DNA of 64,000 nucleotides from Nannobrachium achirus. Taxonomy: Eukaryota; Chordata; Actinopteri; Myctophiformes; Myctophidae. The translations under genes and the position numbers were made by a program. The stretch spans positions 15,674,940 to 15,738,939 of the forward strand of contig OY997652.1 in NCBI GenBank assembly GCA_963921795.1, in the 5' to 3' direction. The notes beneath the pieces were generated by a model. That model made no database searches and was not told the DNA's origin. It worked only from the letters and a program-made list of their open reading frames with translations. Positions 1-11,842 of the stretch are shown here, piece after piece (the stretch's first letter is position 1; every line of letters begins with the position of its first letter).

Positions 1-371
1 ATAATTTGATACCATCTGTCATGTTTATAGTCTGCCTCAGTGACTTATAGACGGTAAACATCACTCTTATGTATCTAGATATTGTTCCATCTTCATTCAT
101 TGTATTTCTGCAGACAACCTTTACTGATGACTATCTATAAAACAAGTCCCTTGCAAAGCAAAGTAGATTGCTGTAGGCACCAATACTCACTTGTGGGGAT
201 AAAATCAGAAATTCCATTTAGAAGTTCACGCCACAATAATCAAAACTAAACAGGCTGTAGCTAATTATCTGACATTTTAATTTGTTCCTCATGATGTAAA
301 CCTGATGTTAACACTTTATGTGTGTTTTTAGTGAACAGAAAAAAGGAAATCTTCAGGTCACGATACCAATT
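1..371. other. AT-rich stretch, nothing recognised
   Basis: No exon, repeat family or RNA gene could be recognised here. Stops are frequent in all frames. Confidence 0.5.
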
Positions 372-468
372 TTACTGACATAATACTTACCATGATACTA
401 ACCATGATACTGTTTATGATACTGACATGAATCATAATACTGACCATGATACTGACATGATACTGATG
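372..468. repeat. minisatellite, unit about 12 bp (CATGATACTGAC)
   Basis: Imperfect tandem copies of CATGATACTGAC or close variants run through this stretch. It has no coding value; the minus-strand open frame here simply reads the repeat. Confidence 0.8.
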
Positions 469-497
469 CACATTGATTATGAGTCCACTATGTGTAT

Positions 498-545
498 AGT
501 GGTTCTCAAATGTTTTATTTGCAAGGACCCACAGCCGTAAAACAC
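498..545 (+). mobile_element. short hAT-MITE end fragment
   Basis: Begins with GTGGTTCTCAAATG and continues with the 'aaggaccca' motif that follows the terminal repeat in the other hAT-type MITEs of this window. Only the end remains. Confidence 0.4.
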
Positions 546-1007
546 TGAGTGTGTACAAATCGAACAAATGCATTTATACCAAGCAAGCTCCTGGAAGCAT
601 GCTCATTGGGCGGGTGTCAATCATCTCAACCTGTCAACTTAGCAGGGTCTGAAAGGGGCGGGACTAAAGAAAAGGAGGGAGGAACTCAGTCTGACAGTGA
701 GAGAAACGGGTGTAAACAGAGATGTTTAACTTAAGTTCTGGTTATAAATTGTGTTAAATGTTGTCACCATATATCAGTGATGCATGTCTGTGTGTTTGGA
801 GCTGGGCTTTCTCTCAATATTTCTACCATAACCAGCTGAACTAACACACTAGCCTGGAGGAGAAGAGATTGTGGGAGACATTTCAACAGGTTTCTGAGTG
901 AGTATGGACGCTATCTGACAACTGTAATGAACATCTATCGAAGACAGACAGATGGTGCGGTGCAGAGGGGACAGACAGACAAACAGACAGACACTGGGTT
1001 GTCTCCA
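546..1007. other. unassigned non-coding stretch
   Basis: No gene or repeat family recognised. A short run rich in gacagaca lies near 960-995. Confidence 0.45.
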
Positions 1008-1412
1008 GCTCAAGGGTTCCCAATCCTTTTCAGGCTGCGACCCCAAAATAATCATATTTGAACTGGGGACCCCCCACCCTGACAAGCACTGGGAATTGTA
1101 GGATATTTAGTTTGACTCTGTTCCACTGATAAATGTTGTGAATATAGAAGATCTTCAAGCTCACAACGCCTTGCACTGCAGGGACCCCCACAACATGTTC
1201 ATAGATTCCATATCGTTTCATAGCACAATCATCAGTGTATTTTGGATTCATGTCGATTTGTGTTTTCAGATATTTAACCACTTGAACCATCAATACTTAT
1301 AAAACTTGACCTTTCACTCTATACTTATAGTCTGCTCTTTTTCCCCTGTACACCAGAGCTCTTTGCCGAAAAGAGCCGATCTACAAGCTCACAACGCCTC
1401 GCACCACCACCA
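1008..1412 (+). mobile_element. two fused hAT-MITE fragments
   Basis: The left part (about 1008-1182) matches the MITE family called type i here (ggttcccaatccttttcagg, then ccccaccctgacaagcact). The right part (about 1183-1412) matches type iv, the family intact at 44114-44556. Type iv ends here with only the left arm of the common palindrome (gccgatctacaagctcacaa at 1375), followed by unrelated sequence. The junction is abrupt at 'ctgcagggaccccca'. Confidence 0.6.
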
Positions 1413-1635
1413 CAGTTGTTCCACTGTGATGCTGCTTTAATTATGTTTAAACAGAGTGTTCAGTCAGTCTGATGTTAGTTTAGTTACTATTGGTTGGTTG
1501 TAATGTGACAGATCTAGGATCAGATCCTTGTAGGATACTCCGTACTATTGGTTGACTATGATATTTATCAGTGGTTTAACAGTGCAGGACAGTTGTAGTT
1601 TTTATAAGTTATGAAGGCCGGAGAATATGTTTTTC

Positions 1636-1637
<2 letters not shown>

Positions 1638-1714
<77 letters not shown>
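1638..1714. repeat. (GT)n microsatellite
   Basis: About 38 uninterrupted GT units. Confidence 0.95.
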
Positions 1715-1718
<4 letters not shown>

Positions 1719-1734
1719 CCCAAATTATATCATT

Positions 1735-2055
1735 ATGTTATCAGACTATTTGACTAAAACCATGGCTGTGATGAATGAGTTCATCAGAGGGACAGCGCAT
1801 GTCAGATGTTTTGGAGATGAAGCCAGAGGACAGACTGAGATGTAAAAAGGAGGGATACTGAGAAGGTTGGAACTTCCAGGCAGGAGGCCGAGAGGAAGAC
1901 CAAAGAGGAGATTTATGGATGTAGTGAAGGAGGACATGAAGACAGTCAGTGTGAGAGAAGAGGAGGCAGAGGACAGGGTGAGATGGAGGCAGATGATTGG
2001 CTGTGACGACCGCATAGTAAATGGCATGCAGGACGCTGATTATGACTTAATGTGA
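1735..2055 (+). pseudogene. non-LTR retrotransposon ORF2 C-terminal remnant
   Basis: Plus-strand frame 1867-2055 reads RRPRGRPKRRFMDVVKEDMK and then AEDRVRWRQMI. This is the basic C-terminal tail I associate with non-LTR retrotransposon ORF2 proteins of fish. The preceding part (from about 1735) is related but frameshifted. No reverse transcriptase domain remains, so it is a 5'-truncated dead copy. Clade not resolved. Confidence 0.7.
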
Positions 2056-2442
2056 ATTAGTTGTTGAACTTCTCTGAACACAGGCGTACTTACAAGGCAC
2101 ACCGAGTCACTCAAAAAGGGCTGTTCTTCACCCAACATTCCACAGGGGGGCACTAAACTATAATAACCTTCCTCCCCACCACCCCTCAGGCCCTGGTGTG
2201 ACCGCTCTGGTTGCTCTGTCTGTGGCTGTAGTATCTGATCATTATTCTACTGTTGAAATGAATGGATTATAAATATAACTGTCTATAGCTATAGAATATA
2301 TAGAGATGCTCCGATTGCGATTTTTGGGGCAGATACCCGATCACAGCGTCAAATCCATAGATATATCTATTGTATTACTGTAGCAGCAGTTATATATATA
2401 TTTAATGATTCTTCTTACAAAACATTGACATTGTATATTAAC
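2056..2442. other. unassigned, with a short MITE-like remnant
   Basis: Around 2305-2350 the text 'agatgctccgattgcgattt' followed by 'gcagatacccgatc' resembles a common fish MITE end. Similar wording (gccgataccgatctttg) reappears on the other side of the large element near 7020. Nothing coding. Confidence 0.4.
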
Positions 2443-4177
2443 TATAGGGTAGAGTGGGGGAAAAGGCCCCCCTGGGGTAATAAGCCCCCCAGCTGTATTT
2501 GACTACAGAACTACAAGGTGGCAAAAATTTTGATTTCAGCACATTCCTGGCATCCTTAGCTCTTCATGGATACCAAATTTCATTGTCTCACCTTAATCCA
2601 GGTCATAACTTTCTCAATCAAACACATTTAAGATAAACTGATCTAATTCTTTGTCACTGTGAAAATGTTCCAAACTCGGTGTAAATAAGTTGAACCTCTT
2701 CACTTATTTTTTGTATATCATTAGGAAGGCCTTATGATAAATTATCAACTTAAAAAAATAAAAAAATAAAAAAGGTTTAAGATTTAAGATGACACTCTTT
2801 GCAATGACAGCGTTGGGGTAATAGGCCCCCCCCTCGTGTGGGGTAAGTAGCCCCCGTAGGCTTTTTGCCCCATGGAGAGAATAACTGCTTATTTTTGGCA
2901 GAATCGTTCAGTTAATGATACAAACGTGAAAATTGGCATTAGCAGTTTCCATGGGTCACTTTGAAATGGACACTTTCAAGATGACAGACATTTTTCAAGA
3001 TGGCTGACACCTAATTGGAGCAGTTATGTGATATAAAGGGTTATTTTACCCAGGGGGCAAACCAGCCTTTTTTTGGGAAACCTGCATTTGCCCCGACATA
3101 AAAAGTTGTCCACCAGAAATATTATCTATGACCCAGTAGGATCACAACCTATATGGACAACCCGGTCAATTTGTACAACAAAGTCCAATATGGCCGCCTC
3201 AATATTAGCCCCTATTAGTTTTAATGGGGGGTGAATAGGGCAAAATTTTAAACTGAGGGATATTTCCACGAAACTTCACAGGTTGATCAATGGTATACAT
3301 ATGAACATTTTTTGTATTGCAAGTTTCCATGAAATCCAATATGGCCGCCACAATATGGCCGCCATAATGTAAGGACCCAGAAAATAGGTTTTGCCTCTAA
3401 CTTCTGAACCAGATGAGCTAGAAACGCAAACTTGGTGTCTATTTCATGGTGTCTGACCATGGGAGACTCAATGGAATAGCTAATTTTATTATTGGGTGTG
3501 TCTGGACCTTTATTGTGCATATTTGCAAGATGGTGGATTCCCAAAATAGAGCTTTAACATAATTTCTACCATGATTGTTGACTGCTTTTGCAAATACAAG
3601 CAATATGAATCCATTTGCTAAGATTTATGGCACAGAAGGGACTTATACCTGTATTATTCTTGAGTTTGCATGTTGTCAAAATGGCTGTAAACAAGATATT
3701 ATATTTCCTGTCCGATTCTACTGTATGTAGTTGTAGCAATGACTTCAGATAAAATCAGAGACCAAAACAATGTATCTTAGAAATTATTTTTTTATTAAAA
3801 AAAATATAAAAAAAGAGAGAGATTATCTCAATGAAATGAATGCAACTGCCTTTTTGGGTCTTTCACACATAGACATGCACATGCTTTCCAACAACTTCAG
3901 CTTCAGGGAAATTATAATGAACACATGATTAAAACAGGCTGCATTATAATGCAAATAATTGCTAGTCACTACTCACTATCACTGTCATGTGTACCTATCC
4001 TGCTGCATCTTGTCTCCAGTCCTTGGCAACGACACCCCAAGTAGCATGCAATTCCCTTCTTCGCACATGAACAGTTTTTCTGGCAGCCTTTGATACAGCT
4101 ACATGATATTGCCTTGTCCATTGATATAGGCCAGGCTGGCTCTGTAGATGGACAGGGGACTGCCTTCCCATGGCGGC
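2443..4177. repeat. left arm of element 1
   Basis: Mirrors 4712-6893 in inverted orientation. Clear anchor pairs are ccttggcaacgacaccccaa (left) with its complement near 5197, and the 'ggccgccacaatatggccgc' block near 3341 with its complement near 5860. It holds one 'aagatggctgacacctaatt'-type unit where the right arm has several. Confidence 0.8.
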
Positions 4178-4193
4178 AGCATGATATAGGCAT
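3969..4193 (-). pseudogene. duplicate Cys-rich C-terminal coding end (left arm)
   Basis: The minus frame carries AISCSCIKGCQKNCSCAKKG and then CYLGCRCQGLETRC before a stop at 3969. It is the same Cys-rich tail as in the central ORF on the other strand, but has no upstream coding part of its own because the arm ends just before it. This is an orphaned 3' coding end produced by the inverted duplication. Confidence 0.7.
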
Positions 4194-4238
4194 CTATATC
4201 ATGCTGCCACCCACCTCCTAGACCTTCCAGAGCTGTGG

Positions 4239-5256
4239 GTGAGAACAGAGCAGGATGCATATCTTCCTATCCATCACATGGTCTCAGCCCTTGGACTCGC
4301 ACAGTGTCGTGCCCTGCCCTTTATTCACAGCCTGAGTGGCAGAGATACCACCAGCTATCCCTTTTTCACTGGAAAGAAGGCATGGTTCAAGACCAGCATG
4401 GGTCTAGATCTCCCTGCACTTCAGGAGTTTGGTGAAAATTCCGCTTATTCCCTCTCAGAGGATGTCAAGAATCAGGCTAGAGACCTCACAATAGCTGCAT
4501 CAAAAGCTGACCATTCGGAGGACTTTGACCTGGCAAAGCTGAGAGTGTACAAGTTCCTAAATAACCGATCAACCCTGTTGAAGCTGCTGCCACCTACAGA
4601 AAATGCCCTGCACCTGAAAAGAGCTGCTCTTGCAGCCATAATAGATAAAACTGCACACATCGCGAAGCCAGACATCCCTTGCTTCACTGAATATGGATGG
4701 TCTCTCAGTGATGGGAAGGCAGTCCCCTGTACATCTACAGAGCCAGCCTGGCCTATATCAATGGACAAGGCAATATCATGCAGCTGTATCAAAGGCTGCC
4801 AGAAAAACTGTTCATGTGCCATCCATCCATCCATCCATCTTCAACCGCTTATCCGGAATCGGGTCGCGGGGGTAACAGTTCCAACTGAGACTTCCAGATT
4901 TCCTTATCCTGCGCAACTTCCTCCACTCCCTCTGGGAGTATACCGAGGCGTTCCCAGGCCAGTCTGGATATATAATCCTTCCATCTGGTCTTAGGTCTGC
5001 CACGGGGTCTCCTCCCAGTGGGACGTGCATCGAGGACCTTCCTAGGAAGGCGCTCGGGGGGCATCCGTACTAGATGCCCGAACCACCTAAGCCGACTCCT
5101 TTCCAAGTGAAGGAGCAGCGGTTCTACTCCAAGTCTCTCTCGGGTGATTGAACTTCATGTGCGAAGAAGGGAATTGCATGCTACTTGGGGTGTCGTTGCC
5201 AAGGACTGGAGACAAGATGCAGCAGGATAGGTACACATGACAGTGATAGTGACTAG
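4239..5256 (+). pseudogene. transposon protein, C-terminal region, interrupted
   Basis: The open plus-strand frame contains LPFIHSLSGRDTTSYPFFTG, a helical region, then the Cys-rich tail CSCIKGCQKNCSCA. The frame is broken at 4820 by a 334-bp retrotransposon insertion and resumes at 5154 with KKGIACYLGCRCQGLETRCS, stopping near 5256. Only the last part of a much longer protein is present; the first Met is not a true start. The HSLSGRDTTS block is the counterpart of LHNFSGTSWG in element 2, so the two proteins look like relatives. Both remind me of the nuclease plus Cys-rich regions of Academ-type transposon proteins, but I could not verify this. Confidence 0.65.
4820..5153 (-). mobile_element. 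5'-truncated non-LTR retrotransposon (3' end)
   Basis: Flanked by a perfect 9-bp target duplication TTCATGTGC (4811-4819 and 5154-5162). On the minus strand it encodes an ORF2 tail (RLRWFGHLVRMPPERLPRKV, then RPRGRPKTRWKDYISRLAWE) that stops near 4849 and is followed by a (GGAT)n 3' tail, seen on the plus strand as catccatccatccatc. The 5' end is truncated, as usual for target-primed reverse transcription. It inserted into the Cys-rich coding end of element 1. Confidence 0.9.
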
Positions 5257-6229
5257 CAATTATTTGCATTATAATGCAGCCTGTTTTAATCATGTGTTCA
5301 TTATAATTTCCCTGAAGCTGAAGTTGTTGGAAAGCATGTGCATGTCTATGTGTGAAAGACCCAAAAAGGCAGTTGCATTCATTTCATTGAGATAATCTCT
5401 CTCTTTTTTTCTTTTTTTTTTTAAATAAAAAAATAATTTCTAAGATACATTGTTTTGGTCTCTGATTTTATCTGAAGTCATTGCTACAACTACATACAGT
5501 AGAATCGGACAGGAAATATAATATCTCGTTTACAGCCATTTTGACAACATGCAAACTCAAGAATAATACAGGTATAAGTCCCTTCTGTGCCATAAATCTT
5601 AGCAAATGGATTCATATTGCTTGTATTTGCAAAAGCAGTCAACAATCATGGTAGAAATTATGTTAAAGCTCTATTTTGGGAGTCCACCATCTTGCAAATA
5701 TGCACAATAAAGGTCCAGACACACCCAATAATAAAATTAGCTATTCCATTGAGTCTCCCATGGTCAGACACCATGAAATAGACACCAAGTTTGCGTTTCT
5801 AGCTCATTTGGTTCAGAAGTTAGAGGCAAAACCTATTTTCTGGGTCCTTACATTATGGCGGCCATATTGTGGCGGCCATATTGGATTTCATGGAAACTTG
5901 CAATACAAAAAAATGTTCATATGTATACCATTGATCAACCTGTGAAGTTTCGTGGCAATATCCCTCAGTTTAAAATTTTGCCCTATTCACCCCCCATTAA
6001 AACTAATAGGGGCTAATATTGAGGCGGCCATATTGGACTTTGTTGTACAAATTGACCGGGTTGTCCATATAGGTTGTGATCCTACTGGGTCATAGATAAT
6101 ATTTCTGGTGGACAACTTTTTATGTCGGGGCAAATGCAGCACACCTTCCTTTGCCCCCTGGGTATTTTGGTGATACAAGCCTGAAAATTGGCATGAGTAG
6201 TCTCTGTGGGTCACTTGGCAATTAGCCTC

Positions 6230-6600
6230 GGAAACCCAGACTTACTTGGCAATTAGCCACCCACAGTTACTTGAAATTTCAATATGGCAGCCATTTTTCA
6301 AGATGGCCACCACCTTAGTGGAGCACCAAATAAACCATTATATCACTTAACTGCTCCACAAGGTGTCGGCCATCTTGAAAAATGTCCGCCATCTTGAAAT
6401 TTCAAGTAGCTGTGGGTGGCTAATTGTCAAGTGACCCACAGAGACTGCTCATGCCAATTTTCATACTTATATCACCAAATAAACTATTATATCACATAGC
6501 TGCTCCACTAAGGTGTCAGCCATCTTGAAAAATGGCCACCATCTTGAAAATTCAAATTCCTCTGTCAATTATCTTGTCAAGTGACCCATGGAAAATGCTC
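6230..6600. repeat. tandem expansion inside right arm of element 1
   Basis: About three imperfect units carrying 'caagatggccaccacctta' or 'ccatcttgaaaaatggccac' together with 'agtgacccacagagactgct'. The left arm has a single equivalent near 2960-3035. Confidence 0.65.
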
Positions 6601-6893
6601 ATGGCAATTTTCATGATTGTAGCACTTATTCTGCTCCAGGACATAGAAGGGGGCCTATTACCCCATAGAGGGGGGCCTATTACCCCAGTAGTGGGGCAAT
6701 AGGCCCTTTTTACATGTTTTTCTTTTTGTACTATAAAATCAAATGTATCTAATTTTTCAACATGGTGCCCATATAGGTGTATTGGGTAAAGCATTGTTAA
6801 CATGTACATACTGAATTAATATCAAAATGTATTTTAATTGGTCATAAAATAGACATTTTCCTTAGGGGGGGCCTTTTACCCCACCTTACTCTA

Positions 6894-7544
6894 AACATTA
6901 GGAGATTGCAGGCTGAGATCCTTTAGTATCCAATTCAACTTGTAGGAGTTGATGCTGAGGTTACATTCAGTCCCACAGATAAATGTTGTGAAAATAGCTG
7001 ATCTAGCTTGTGGATCGGCAAAGCCGATACCGATCTTTGTGTTTGACCTTCAGGGTGGATCCATTGTTGAGGGGAGTCGATCAGGACCTGATGCAGAGAA
7101 CTTCACCTTTGTTACTAGACACACAGTAACCAGAGGGTAAGACTAACATCAGCACTCTAACACCAGCACCTAAAGCACTCTAAAAGTAGCCATCCACCAA
7201 AAACACTACTACAGATTACTACAGACTGGCAGTGGAATGCTGGTAGATCAGTCAGTTGGAAGGTCTGGGGGGGAAAAAGTTGCTCAATGCACCTGAGACA
7301 AACAGACCATGTACATGCTTAAATGATTTGAGAAATTATAAAGATAATTACTGCACTGACTGCAGGGTGCTCGGGCACTAACCTTAACCCTGGGCACAAG
7401 GTTATCTGTATTTAGACTATTTTGGTGTATCACATCTTTCATATTTAATGTTAATTAAAACAATAAACACTGCATACTGCCGCAGCAGCAAGTGGCAGCG
7501 CAATGCAGACACAGCCATAGCATGCCTAATGCCCAAGGTTTCCC
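6894..7544. other. unassigned, with decayed MITE pieces
   Basis: Near 6980-7035 there is 'ataaatgttgtgaaaatagc' followed by a short palindrome-like remnant. The rest shows no recognised feature. Confidence 0.4.
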
Positions 7545-7752
7545 AAACTATTCAGGTTGTGACCACCCAAATAATACTATTTGAACAGTGGACCCCCAAA
7601 ATAATCATATTTGAACTGTCCCACCCTGACAAGCTCTTGGAATTGCCTACATTTAGTTTGACTCGCTTCCACAGATAAATATTGTGAAAATATCAGCGCT
7701 TTTTCACAAATGTAATGTAATGCATATTTCTTAGTTTGGGAACCACTGGGTC
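7545..7752 (+). mobile_element. type i hAT-MITE copy with collapsed palindrome
   Basis: Contains the type i motifs ccccaaaataatcatatttg and ccaccctgacaagctcttgg and ends with tttgggaaccactgg. Where other copies carry the long palindrome, this one has only attgtgaaaatatcagcgct followed by ttttcacaaat (7681-7709), so the arms meet over a 7-bp loop. Confidence 0.65.
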
Positions 7753-7871
7753 CTGGGATAGGCTACACAGCATTTAAGCCTTGCACATCCACAAACTAAT
7801 CCAATGTTTAATCATCTTCATTTTGACTTGATAAAATGGCCAATCTACCCTCCCTGTAACACCACTACATC

Positions 7872-7992
7872 AGGGGTCTTCAGTGGTTTTCAGGCCAGGG
7901 ACCCCTGAGCTGAGAGTGAGCTGAAGCAGGGGGCCCCTTAGCTGAGAGGGAGCCGAAGCAGGGACCCCTTAGCTGAGAGAGAGCTGAAGCAG
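7872..7992 (+). mobile_element. type iv hAT-MITE end with duplicated motif
   Basis: Starts with CAGGGGTCTTCAGTGG, the type iv terminal repeat. It is followed by three tandem variants of 'gaccccttagctgagaggga'. The rest of the element is missing. Confidence 0.6.
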
Positions 7993-8493
7993 AAGACTTA
8001 CACAATTACGCAGAAGAATTACACAAAGAACACAATGGAATTCCTTTTGACAGACTTTGTTAATATGCATTTGAGGCAATAAAGATGTCATGAAATCAAA
8101 ACCCACCTTGTCGTGTTTTTGGATGACATGGGGTTAGTTAGGTTTATGTTTTTGACAGTATTATATTACAGTACATGTTGTCATAGGATATGTTGTGTTG
8201 TACGATATGATTATTTATTTATTTATTTACTTACTATACTGATGGTTGTATTGAACATTGAACGTAGTAAATTCTGACATGAAGGTTTTTTATGTTGTAA
8301 CAAAGACATGGAATGGAAGTGGTTGGAATCTATGTTATGTAGGTTTCAAGTCAAACAGGCAGGATGCTGTTTAGAATCAGTTAAAAAACTGAATGCAGTT
8401 GATAACTATGTGATATGCTGCATGCCATGAGTTGTATCTTTTCAGTTAAACATTTATGTTTGGGTGTAGTACTTGCCTGGCTCCAGCCCATAG

Positions 8494-8496
<3 letters not shown>
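7993..8496. other. AT-rich non-coding stretch
   Basis: No gene or family recognised; contains a short (ttta)n run near 8211-8228. Confidence 0.4.

Positions 8497-8528
<32 letters not shown>
8497..8528. repeat. poly-C tract
   Basis: A run of about 32 C residues. Its true length is uncertain because such homopolymers are prone to sequencing error. Confidence 0.9.
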
Positions 8529-8639
8529 ACTCTCTGAGCGTCTGAAATCAGGCTAGTACAACACTGTCTGAAACCTTAAAGTTTATAACATGAACATGTT
8601 CTTTATTAAAAGATTAGATGAGGGTAAAAGAGACAGAAC

Positions 8640-9400
8640 CTGACAAAAAGATATTTCCCAAGTTTGAACTAACAACCTCTTGGTAGCAAGGCCCATATCA
8701 CAACTACTACTCCATCTAAGGATGACTAGAAATGTGTCTCTTGCACATTCACTAAAAGATGAGAAAAAGGATATCTTTACTGGGTTCGAACCAAGGACTT
8801 TAAAGTTGCAAACTCTATGTCATGAATCAGTATACGTTTAATTTTATACTTATCTGGGTTTATTTTTGAAATATTTAGTAAAAGATTGGGTTAAAAGAGC
8901 CAGTTAAAACTTGGTGTCATTCTTTAGTGCTGAATTTGTGCCGTAAATTGTATAATTTGTGCTGGTATCACTTTTTAATTATTCTACATAACACCACTGT
9001 TCTGCTCCTATGTTCTACCATTATCTCTATCGCCCTCTGCTGGCCACACCACTGTAATGCTGCTAAATCTGCTAATTCATAACCATATAAATATTTATAT
9101 ACATAAATATATATAAAAACACAATTGATGATTTCAACGGTGCCATGTTCAAATCCCAGTTCTCACATAGGTCACTGCACTTTTACTTGGACCTTTTCAA
9201 AGTTCAAATACAAAAGAATTACTCAAGAGCACTCAAAAGTTAGTGAGAGATGGAGTAGTGGTCTAAAGATCAGACTCTCATTGCTGATGTTCCATGTACA
9301 AATCTCAATCCTCCTACATTGCTGTTTTACTTTGACATTTTCATGGGTAAAGTACAAAATAATTACTCAAACGCACCTGACATTTGGTAGGTTGGAGATG
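8640..9400. repeat. tRNA-like degenerate array, left part
   Basis: Several units on both strands carry a pol III A-box-like TGGAGTAGTGG followed about 35 nt later by a B-box-like GTTCAAAC or GTTCGAAC. Examples lie at about 8655-8720 and 8775-8840 on the minus strand and 9240-9310 on the plus strand. No unit has matching acceptor-stem ends, so none looks like a working tRNA gene. The array is split at 9400 by element 2 and resumes at 12818. Confidence 0.55.
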
Positions 9401-10566
9401 TAGTCAGGTTCACTATGTTAATGAAGGTTTATTCGTTGGAATTTTTTGGAGATTTGTAAAACTATACATTTTTGGAATCTTCAGAGCATAGGGAATCCAT
9501 GCTCTGACACCTGCAAAGCTGCCATTTTGGACGTTCAAAATGGCCGACATAAAATACATAATTTGTGCTATCTTGGCTTCTAGACAACCTAGAAACTTAA
9601 TTAAACATGCTAATCCTATGTTTTCTGGGCCAAGGAATCAAATGAAAGAATGATGGATGTAAAACTTTCTGGACCCCCACTCCCTTTCTGGGGGTTATCT
9701 ATTTTGGGACCTCCCAGAACAGTACGCCAGCCAGTTAATGTCCGATTTTCATAATATTATAGTTGTTTTGTAGGTTTTAAAACATACCGAGTTCATTTAT
9801 TAGACTTTTAAAGCAGCCAGAATAACCTTTCTGACTTTTGGTAGGGGTCTTTGCTCACCTGGGACCCCCTAGACAGACCCCTGAGCCTATCTCAGTAATC
9901 GCTATCTCAGTAAATGTTAAATTAGATCATAATTGAAGCATAAAAGTTGTTGTACTGTAGCTAGGCTCTGAAAACAAAAATGAGTAGTAGCAAATACCAG
10001 GGGTCTTCCACAGGGGGTCCGGGACCCCTGCTGGGTCCTCAGAGTTACTACAGGGGGCCCGCCAAATCTTGATGGGATCTTTTTTTTTCACATCTGAAAC
10101 TAAAACTTTGAATGTTTTTATGTATCCTGGGTTTATTGCGACCACAGGTCACAGTTTACTATCAGAACCGTCACATCTTGACCGTATCTGTCTGTCTGTC
10201 TGGACGGGTAACGCTTTTTTGTGGATTGACTCTAACACTCTGACATCCCGCTCTGACATCACTGTGATGTCAGGGGAACCAAATCCCCTTTATGCCCTAT
10301 ATATGGAGATCCCTGTGATGCCAGGGGAACGAAATCCCTTTTATGGACAACTATGGACAACTAGGCAACAGCTCACAGCTGTGAAGCTGGGAGGAGTTCA
10401 GATTGACAATCAGGTTCACAGGAGGGGAGGGCGCGAGCAAAGTGTGGTAGAACAGGGGAAGGGCAAGGGCCAGAATTTGACATAATGAAGGTATTGCAAC
10501 TTCTCACTTTGAGAGTGCTGAACAACGTGTCCATTTATTGCGCTGCACTAACACTAACACTAACAC

Positions 10567-10654
<88 letters not shown>

Positions 10655-10990
10655 CTTTGTTATTGTCACCCCAAAACCCTCACCCTATCCTCTTAAAGAG
10701 CCCATGGTCAATTATGCCCAAAAGGATTCACTACAATGCATTTATTGTCTTCATCATTGTCATCTTCAATGTCCAACCTAATAGTGGAGTGAAAGGCAGG
10801 TTATTTGAGCAGCTGCACCGTCCCTTGCAACCTGCTTTGCAGCCATATTTGATGAGCTCAAGTACTGCCTTTGGAGCAGGGAGGGAAAGACAACTGACTG
10901 GAACATACCCTCCACTCTCTGAATTCCATCTATTTTCTTCGATTGGTGGAAGCTCAGGGCAATTTGTCAGGTATGATTTATCCCGCATTG
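9401..10990. repeat. left arm of element 2
   Basis: Mirrors 11520-12817. Anchors are ttttggaatcttcagagcat near 9469 and the complement near 12740, and cagagttactacagggggcc near 10040 with its complement near 12170. It carries about 350 bp (roughly 10130-10480) with no counterpart in the right arm, starting at gggtttattgcgaccacagg; this is probably a later insertion. Confidence 0.75.
10568..10652. repeat. (CA)n microsatellite in left arm
   Basis: About 42 CA units after a short 'taacac' repeat. The mirrored right arm has a (GT)n at 11843-11932. Confidence 0.95.
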
Positions 10991-11500
10991 TGATGTAGTT
11001 CGCACAGAGGATATGTGGTAGCAGTGCAGCACAAGTTGGAGGTAGCATCTCACCCTCAAAGTTCTTTGACAGAAATAGTTCCCATCTGAGGAATCGCAGG
11101 GTTGCTGGACCTTTTGAACGGTAAACATGGCATGCAAAATGTTCCAATGACTGCAATGTTGATGGAAGCTCACCAATAATAAGCTCAGGAGGAATGGAAC
11201 CCTTGCCAGGGTCCTGAAGTGGTTAATGACTTGGTCATCATCATCAGGCTTCAAGTAGGCATTGACCCATGTCTTTTTGGAGATTCCAACAAATGCTCTT
11301 CCCCAGCTAGTACCAGAAAAATTGTGTAGGCCAAGGAACCCTTGACATTTGTGACATCCAATAACTTGAACTTTCTTGAATATATCTATTTCCATCGGTG
11401 GAGGACATCGGTGTCGGGTGACCAAACACATATGTCTTTCAAACCACCATAAGCCGCAGATGCAAAGACTATCAGCCTCTTCATGTATGTGCAGTTCCAC
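10731..11500 (-). pseudogene. transposon protein, C-terminal region, broken
   Basis: The minus strand encodes MELHIHEEADSL, then KVQVIGCHKCQGFLGLHNFS, GTSWGRAFVGISKKTWVNAY, and after a frame change CLSLPAPKAVLELIKYGCKA followed by GCKGRCSCSNN. It looks like an XPG/FEN-type nuclease region (EEAD signature) followed by a Cys-rich tail. At least one frameshift lies between about 11000 and 11150, and the upstream part of the protein is absent. Confidence 0.6.
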
Positions 11501-11544
11501 AAACTCATGTCCCTTGATGAAGGTATCGTATTATGATGCCTACT

Positions 11545-11720
11545 TTGTGATACCTGACAAATTGCCCCAAGCTTCGATCAATCGAAGAAAATAGATGGCA
11601 TTTAGAGAGTGGAGGGTATGTTCCAGTCAGGTGTCTTGCCCTCCCTGCTCCAAAGGCAGTACTTGAGCCCATTAAATTTGGCTGCAAAGCAGGTTGCACT
11701 CCTCCCTGCAAATGCTATGG
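11545..11720 (+). pseudogene. duplicate Cys-rich C-terminal coding end (right arm)
   Basis: In the plus strand the right arm reads IEENRWHLESGGYVPVRCLA, then PAPKAVLEPIKFGCKAGC and CKC. This is the same C-terminal segment as in the minus-strand remnant, but in inverted position and with no upstream coding part. The arrangement equals that of element 1. Confidence 0.6.
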
Positions 11721-11840
11721 TGGAGACTGCTAACACAATTAGGGAGGACATGTACAGTATTGTAGTGAATCTCTTTGGGCATAATTGACCATGAGCTCTT
11801 AAGAGGATAGGGTGAGGGTTTTGGGGTGCGATTAACAAAG

Positions 11841-11842
<2 letters not shown>

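Larger units (their letters stand above)
2443..6893 (+). mobile_element. large DNA transposon with long inverted arms (element 1)
   Basis: The ends are inverted copies: left TAGGGTAGAGTGGGGG then aaaaggcccccc, right the reverse complement of TAGAGTAAGGTGGGG then taaaaggcccccc. The inverted homology runs inward about 1.7-1.8 kb on each side and leaves a unique centre of only about 0.5 kb (4178-4711). A possible 3-bp target duplication AAC is seen at 2440-2442 and 6894-6896. The central plus-strand ORF is a transposase-type C-terminal region with a Cys-rich tail, and that tail is duplicated in both arms. Cys-rich tail, short duplication and large size would fit the Academ class as I remember it; the assignment is tentative. 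Confidence 0.75.
4712..6893. repeat. right arm of element 1
   Basis: Inverted counterpart of 2443-4177. It is longer because of a non-LTR insertion (4820-5153) and an internal tandem expansion (about 6230-6600). Confidence 0.8.
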
